Of a stretch of DNA of 64,000 nucleotides, positions 60,152 through 64,000 are shown piece by piece; the stretch's first letter is position 1; each line of letters begins with the position of its first letter. A model generated the notes under the pieces. The model was not told the origin of the DNA. It searched no databases and saw only the letters and a program-made list of their open reading frames with translations. A program made the position numbers and the translations under genes. The DNA is taken from NCBI GenBank assembly GCA_964244955.1, contig CAXTKQ010000004.1, positions 11,863 to 75,862 on the forward strand, in the 5' to 3' direction. The DNA is from Mucilaginibacter_A sp964244955. Its GTDB lineage: Bacteria > Bacteroidota > Bacteroidia > Sphingobacteriales > Sphingobacteriaceae.

Positions 60152-61414
60152 TTAAACATCGAGGCGCATATCCTGCTGCTCGTCCAAATTTAAGGCCGGG
60201 TTTGTTTCCATGTGGTTTTTATCCTTAAACAACAGCAAAAACAACACTAAAACTACGGCCGCTATCCCGGCCGGTATCAGCCAAATGGTTTGCCAGTTGT
60301 GCGCAGTTTCAGAAGTTTTGTAATTATCTACAATCTGCCCGGCAATTAATGATCCAATCAGCATCCCGACACCATAAGTGGCCAGCGTGATAAAGCCTTG
60401 TGCCGCACTTTTAAAGCGTTCGCCAGCCAGGTTGTCGGTATAAATTTGCCCTGTAACAAAAAAGAAATCATAGCAAACGCCATGTAAAACAATACCGGCA
60501 ATCAGCATCCAGTAATTGCTGCCTGCATCACCATAGGCAAACAAAACATAACGCAATGCCCAAGCCAACATACCAACGGCCAGCATTTTTTTGACACCCA
60601 AACGGACGAAAAAAAACGGGATCATTACCATAAATAAAATCTCGGAAACCTGCCCCAAAGATTGTGTTACCGTGGTGGCGTGCATACCTGCTTCCTGGAA
60701 AAAAGGATTGGCAAAACCATAATAAAAAGCCAGCGGAACGCAAATGGCAATGGACGCAATAAAAAAGATAAGGTAAGATTTGTTTTTGAGCAAACCGATA
60801 GCATCCAAACCAAGCATATCGCCGACGGAAACATTTTCGCCTCGTTTAACTGGCGGTGTGGCTGGCAAAGTAAAACTGAACAAACCTAAAATGATCGAAG
60901 CAATGGAAGCCATTTTAAAGGTATTTACCAAAGCTGCTTCGCCGCCTTGCTTGTCCCAGTTTAAATAACTGATTAAAACGCCGGCCACAATCCAGCCAAT
61001 CGTTCCCAAAACACGGATGGGCGGAAACTCTTTGCTTGGGTTTTGCATCTGCCTAAAAGAAACCGAGTTCACCAAAGCCAATGTGGGCATATACAAAATC
61101 ATATATACCAAAATCACCGGATAAAATGCAGAGAAATTGCTTGCAGTAGAAGCCCACCAAAGTAACGCGCCTCCTAATAAATGTAAAACACCCAGGATTT
61201 TTTGTGCCGAGAAAAATTTATCCGCAATTAAACCGATGATAAACGGTGCAACAATAGCGCCTATGGATTGCGTGGTTACCGCAGCCCCAACTTCTATACC
61301 GGAAGTTTTTAGGTCTTTTAACAAGTACGTTCCCAGGGTTACAAACCATGAACCCCAGATAAAAAATTCCAGGAACATCATAGCCGATAACTTGGTGCGG
61401 ATGGCAGCAGTCAT
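60152..61414 (-). CDS. NupG-like MFS transporter
   Basis: 420 residues with about twelve hydrophobic segments. MMFLEFFIWGSWFVTLGTYLLK and PFIIGLIADKFFSAQKILGVLHLLGGALL, plus NPSKEFPPIRVLGTIGWIVAGVLI, match the nucleoside:H+ symporter (NHS/NupG) group of the major facilitator superfamily. In Bacteroidota these often sit in glycoside 3-oxidation clusters and may import keto-sugars or nucleosides. 11 bases before the TIM-barrel gene. Confidence 0.92.
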   Translation of the reverse strand: MTAAIRTKLSAMMFLEFFIWGSWFVTLGTYLLKDLKTSGIEVGAAVTTQSIGAIVAPFIIGLIADKFFSAQKILGVLHLLGGALLWWASTASNFSAFYPVILVYMILYMPTLALVNSVSFRQMQNPSKEFPPIRVLGTIGWIVAGVLISYLNWDKQGGEAALVNTFKMASIASIILGLFSFTLPATPPVKRGENVSVGDMLGLDAIGLLKNKSYLIFFIASIAICVPLAFYYGFANPFFQEAGMHATTVTQSLGQVSEILFMVMIPFFFVRLGVKKMLAVGMLAWALRYVLFAYGDAGSNYWMLIAGIVLHGVCYDFFFVTGQIYTDNLAGERFKSAAQGFITLATYGVGMLIGSLIAGQIVDNYKTSETAHNWQTIWLIPAGIAAVVLVLFLLLFKDKNHMETNPALNLDEQQDMRLDV

Positions 61415-61462
61415 AATTTAGGTTTGGTTTAAGTTTGGTTTCGGTTGCAGTTTCGGTTGTTG

Positions 61463-61900
61463 TTATTTCAAAGACAATACATATTTCACCATTTCTTTGG
61501 CATCGGCCAAAGGCAGGTTTGGATGTGGTGTCATTGCGATATCGCCCCAAACGCCTTTTCCGCCGCTGATTACTTTATTGGCCAGATAGTCAATGTTCTT
61601 ATCATTGTTTTCATATTTTTTGGCCACATCGGCATAAGCCGGGCCAATCAGTTTTTCATGTTCTTTGTGGCAGCCCAAACAATCAGAGGCAGCAAGCAAT
61701 TGCGCGCCTTTTGATGAATTATTGCCGGCGTTAGAATCGGTGCCGATTTTATTGACATTGGTATCTACGCTGGTTTCGTGCGATTTTGCGTCCTGGTTGG
61801 CAGCCGTAACGCTATCGTTGCTCACACTTTCGTTTGTTTTATTGTTGCTGCACGCAGCAATTACAGCACAAAGGCTTAAAATAATGGCAGTTTTTTTCAT
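61463..61900 (-). CDS. Lipoprotein cytochrome c (class I)
   Basis: 145 residues. Lipobox VIAACS (Cys17), acidic Ser/Asn-rich linker, and a c-type heme motif CLGCH with downstream Met in IAMTPHPNLP as axial ligand, and the usual C-terminal KEMVKYVLSLK helix. It would take electrons from a periplasmic or membrane dehydrogenase, consistent with a glycoside 3-dehydrogenase that donates to cytochrome c. In the same operon as MFS and TIM-barrel genes. Confidence 0.93.
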   Translation of the reverse strand: MKKTAIILSLCAVIAACSNNKTNESVSNDSVTAANQDAKSHETSVDTNVNKIGTDSNAGNNSSKGAQLLAASDCLGCHKEHEKLIGPAYADVAKKYENNDKNIDYLANKVISGGKGVWGDIAMTPHPNLPLADAKEMVKYVLSLK

Positions 61901-61915
61901 GGTATTTGTATTTTG

Positions 61916-62968
61916 TTATATTCCTAATAAAGTTTTGTTAAAAGAAGCATCGGCACCGGAAGCGGCAAAGTCATCAAAGGCTTTGTCGGTTACCCGAATA
62001 ATATGGTCCTGAATAAATTGTGCACCTTCCCGGGCACCGTCTTCCTGGTTTTTTATGGCACACTCCCATTCTAAAACGGCCCAGCCTTTGTAATCATAAG
62101 CGGCCAACTTACTAAAAATTGCTTTAAAATCTACCTGCCCATCGCCCAAAGAGCGGAAACGGCCCGCACGGTCAATCCAGTTTTGGTAACCGCCGTAAAC
62201 ACCTTGCCTGCCGGTTGGGTTAAACTCTGCATCTTTTACATGGAACATTTTGATGCGTTCGTGGTAAATATCAATGTAATCCAGGTAATCCAAACACTGC
62301 AAAATAAAGTGGGAAGGATCATACAATAAACAAGCGCGCGGGTGGTTGTTCACTTTTTCGAGGAACATTTCGTAAGTTATACCATCGTGCAGGTCTTCTC
62401 CGGCGTGGATTTCATAGCACAGATCAATACCGCACTCGTCAAATTCATTCAGGATCGGCAACCAGCGTTTTGCTAATTCTGTAAAACCTGTTTCTACCAA
62501 ACCGGCAGGCCGCTGCGGCCAGGGATAAACCATCGGCCATAACAAAGCACCGCTAAAAGTAGCATGGGCATGCAATCCCAAATTTTGGGAAGCTTTTGCG
62601 GCATACTTTAATTGCTGTATGGCCCATTCTTTACGTGCGTTAGGGTTGTTTTTTACCTGATCCGGCGCGAAAGCATCAAACAAAGTATCGTAAGCCGGAT
62701 TGACTGCCACCAACTGGCCTTGCAAATGTGTAGAAAGTTCGGTAATCTGCAAGCCATGACCCATCACTTTCCCGTTCAAATCATCGGCATAAGTTTTACT
62801 TTCTGCGGCCAATTTTAGGTCTATAAAAGAAGCATTGTTGGTAGGCAGTTGGATACCCCGAAAACCAAGGTCAGCAGCCCATTTGCAAATGGCATCCAGG
62901 CTATTAAAAGGCGCTTCGTTAGAAATAAACTGGGCCAAAAATATGGCAGGTCCTAATAAGGTAGTCAT
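61916..62968 (-). CDS. Cytoplasmic sugar phosphate isomerase/epimerase, TIM barrel
   Basis: 350 residues, no export signal. Metal-ligand pattern of the AP-endonuclease-2 TIM-barrel superfamily: Glu in CYEIHAGEDLHDG, Asp/His in LLYDPSHFIL, His in MFHVKDAEFNPTG, Glu in WAVLEWECA. The central GRQGVYGGYQNWIDRAGRFRSLGDGQVDFKAIF is typical. It is longer than the exported members. Co-transcribed with the cytochrome (15 bases) and the oxidoreductase upstream (3 bases). Boxes at 61939 and 62824 lie inside. Confidence 0.92.
   Translation of the reverse strand: MTTLLGPAIFLAQFISNEAPFNSLDAICKWAADLGFRGIQLPTNNASFIDLKLAAESKTYADDLNGKVMGHGLQITELSTHLQGQLVAVNPAYDTLFDAFAPDQVKNNPNARKEWAIQQLKYAAKASQNLGLHAHATFSGALLWPMVYPWPQRPAGLVETGFTELAKRWLPILNEFDECGIDLCYEIHAGEDLHDGITYEMFLEKVNNHPRACLLYDPSHFILQCLDYLDYIDIYHERIKMFHVKDAEFNPTGRQGVYGGYQNWIDRAGRFRSLGDGQVDFKAIFSKLAAYDYKGWAVLEWECAIKNQEDGAREGAQFIQDHIIRVTDKAFDDFAASGADASFNKTLLGI
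62824..62835 (-). repeat. Full-length dispersed box inside the TIM-barrel gene
   Basis: Reverse-oriented ATGCTTCTTTTA with TAGACCTAAAATTGGCC tail within codons for NNASFIDLKLA. Confidence 0.85.
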
Positions 62969-62971
62969 AAT

Positions 62972-64000
62972 TTATATTTTGAAGTCCGTCCATTTTTCGG
63001 ATGACTTTCCGGATGCAATTACGTTTTCGATAAAGGCCATTCCGCGGATGCCTTCTTCAATTCCCGGAAAATCCAGCCATTCCGGTTCGGGTGTTTTTCC
63101 TGCCAAATGCGCCTGAATGGTAAAAGCGAAATTTTTATAAAGATTGGCAAAAGCCTCAAGATAACCTTCGGGATGGCCAGCAGGTGTCCGGGTATTTTTT
63201 TGGGCAAAGGAACTGGTATAGCTGCCGCCGGTTCGGTAAACTTCTACCGGTTTGTCCAAAAGTTTTACCAGCAAAGAGTTTGCATCAAACTGTTGCCATT
63301 CAATTCCCCCGTTTTCGCCATAAACCCTGATTTTGACATTGTTTTCTTCTCCGGCTGCAACTTGCGTGGCCATCAAAACGCCGCTTGCGCCATTGTTAAA
63401 TTTCAGCAGCACTGCGCCGTCATCATCCAACTGCCGCCCTTCAACCACAATGTTAACATCGGCACAAAGCTTTGTAACGGACAGACCGGAAACATATTCG
63501 CACAAGTTGAAAACATGGGTCCCGATATCGCCCATTGCCCCTGCCATACCGCTTTTGGTCGGGTCGGTACGCCAGGAAGCCTGTTTGTTATCGCCGCCTT
63601 CTTCAAACTTGCTTAGCCAGCCTTGCGGGTATTCTACATAAACTTTGCGGATCTTTCCCAACTTTCCTGAAAGTGCAAACTGCCGTGCTTCTTTTACCAT
63701 CGGATATCCGGTGTAAGTATGCGTGAGGCAAAAGAAATTTTCGGTCTGTTCGATCACTTTCTGCAAGTCTTTTGCTTCCTGCAAAGAAAATGTGGCCGGT
63801 TTATCCAAAATAACATGAAAGCCGTTTTCCAATGCTTCTTTTGCCGGTGCAAAATGAAGATGGTTTGGTGTTACGATACTGATCACTTGTACACGCTCGT
63901 TTTCGGGCAACTGCTTTTCCTTTTCAATCAGTTCCTGATACGAATTATAAACGCGGTTTTCGGATAAGTTAAGCAATAAACCGCTGGCTTTGGATTTTGC
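62972..64000 (-). CDS. Gfo/Idh/MocA-family oxidoreductase, truncated by the window edge
   Basis: The open frame runs off the window end at 64000, so the N-terminal Rossmann motif is outside. Visible: VISIVTPNHLHFAPAKEALENGFHVILDKP, the EKP-like motif (LDKPATFSLQEAKDLQ), and the conserved domain KVYVEYPQGWLSKFEEGG...SGMAGAMGDIGTHVFNLCEYVSGL. C-terminal GHPEGYLEAFANLY supports a family with sugar or inositol dehydrogenases. First gene of the cluster on this strand; it may oxidise or reduce keto-sugars. Boxes 63685 and 63832 (variant) lie inside. Confidence 0.92.
   Translation of the reverse strand, partial: AKSKASGLLLNLSENRVYNSYQELIEKEKQLPENERVQVISIVTPNHLHFAPAKEALENGFHVILDKPATFSLQEAKDLQKVIEQTENFFCLTHTYTGYPMVKEARQFALSGKLGKIRKVYVEYPQGWLSKFEEGGDNKQASWRTDPTKSGMAGAMGDIGTHVFNLCEYVSGLSVTKLCADVNIVVEGRQLDDDGAVLLKFNNGASGVLMATQVAAGEENNVKIRVYGENGGIEWQQFDANSLLVKLLDKPVEVYRTGGSYTSSFAQKNTRTPAGHPEGYLEAFANLYKNFAFTIQAHLAGKTPEPEWLDFPGIEEGIRGMAFIENVIASGKSSEKWTDFKI

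Noticed and set aside
516..63843. Box as Chi-like or KOPS-like oriented motif
   Set aside because: Orientation counts are balanced (about 22/20 and 11/10), with no strand bias expected for such motifs.

Overview
The window looks like chromosomal DNA of a Bacteroidota bacterium of the Sphingobacteriaceae type (Pedobacter/Mucilaginibacter-like). Evidence: a SusC/SusD pair, a murF-alr fusion gene, MG2/plug-type outer-membrane proteins, TTG-N19-TAnnTTTG promoters, almost no Shine-Dalgarno sequences, moderate-to-low GC, and many Tat- or lipoprotein-exported sugar-metabolism enzymes. This is recognition from protein families, not a database result. Four runs of exactly 10 N (1511, 12417, 26289, 46476) are assembly placeholders; in three of them the flanking reading frames show that only a few bases are missing and the gene is probably intact.

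Layout. 0-7 kb: small secreted basic protein, ABC ATPase, TolC-like outer-membrane protein, lipoprotein, alpha/beta hydrolase and APC permease. 7-13 kb: small proteins, a Gln/Asn-rich secreted protein, a large MG2/plug protein, an SRPBCC protein and a serine beta-lactamase-like hydrolase. 13.4-17.4 kb: three-subunit molybdenum aldehyde oxidoreductase operon (PaoABC/YagTSR-like). 17.4-23 kb: CheR methyltransferase, hybrid histidine kinase with three receivers, receiver-kinase. 23-33 kb: broken PIN toxin with antitoxin, SDR, recR, four-helix-bundle protein, sodium/solute symporter, LOG protein, thioredoxin-like lipid/periplasmic protein, DUF502, murF-alr, recX, tRNA-Gly and tRNA-Leu. 34-39 kb: SusC/SusD. 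39-48 kb: DUF892 protein, GAF-LuxR regulator with cupin and YceI genes, Tat-SDR, small membrane protein, DUF1810, epimerase-like protein, PAS kinase, YjbQ. 48-53.5 kb: DUF3037/HipA-like kinase pair, two tandem DUF421 (YetF) proteins with zinc ribbons, a short SSB, and three regulator/unknown genes around a cluster of GTATTAATAC palindromes. 53.7-64 kb: a minus-strand sugar cluster (TolB-like, TIM-barrel isomerases, NIPSNAP, DUF1080, NupG-like MFS, cytochrome c, Gfo/Idh/MocA oxidoreductase) that resembles a 3-keto-glycoside degradation locus.

The most striking signal is not a gene. A 12-base box, ATGCTTCTTTTA, with a second form ATGCTGTTTTTA, recurs about 63 times by my eye count (roughly one per kb), equally on both strands, mostly between genes but also inside at least 20 genes. 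It is often followed after 4-5 bases by an A-rich block reading TAAAAATTGGTG. Boxes are frequently paired as inverted repeats in intergenic DNA. Density, strand balance, presence in coding DNA, pairing near gene ends, and the core-plus-AT-block design all recall the DNA uptake sequences of Pasteurellaceae and Neisseria. I know of no such system described in Bacteroidota. A REP-like or protein-binding repeat is the main alternative.

A second, local signal is a cluster of perfect GTATTAATAC palindromes (51.8-52.9 kb) around two response-regulator genes, a likely operator set. Other dispersed repeats are short tandem-like families (AGCTGA/TCAGCT and ACCATTAAC types) and a diverged copy of a ~120-base intergenic segment at 45.1 and 47.4 kb.
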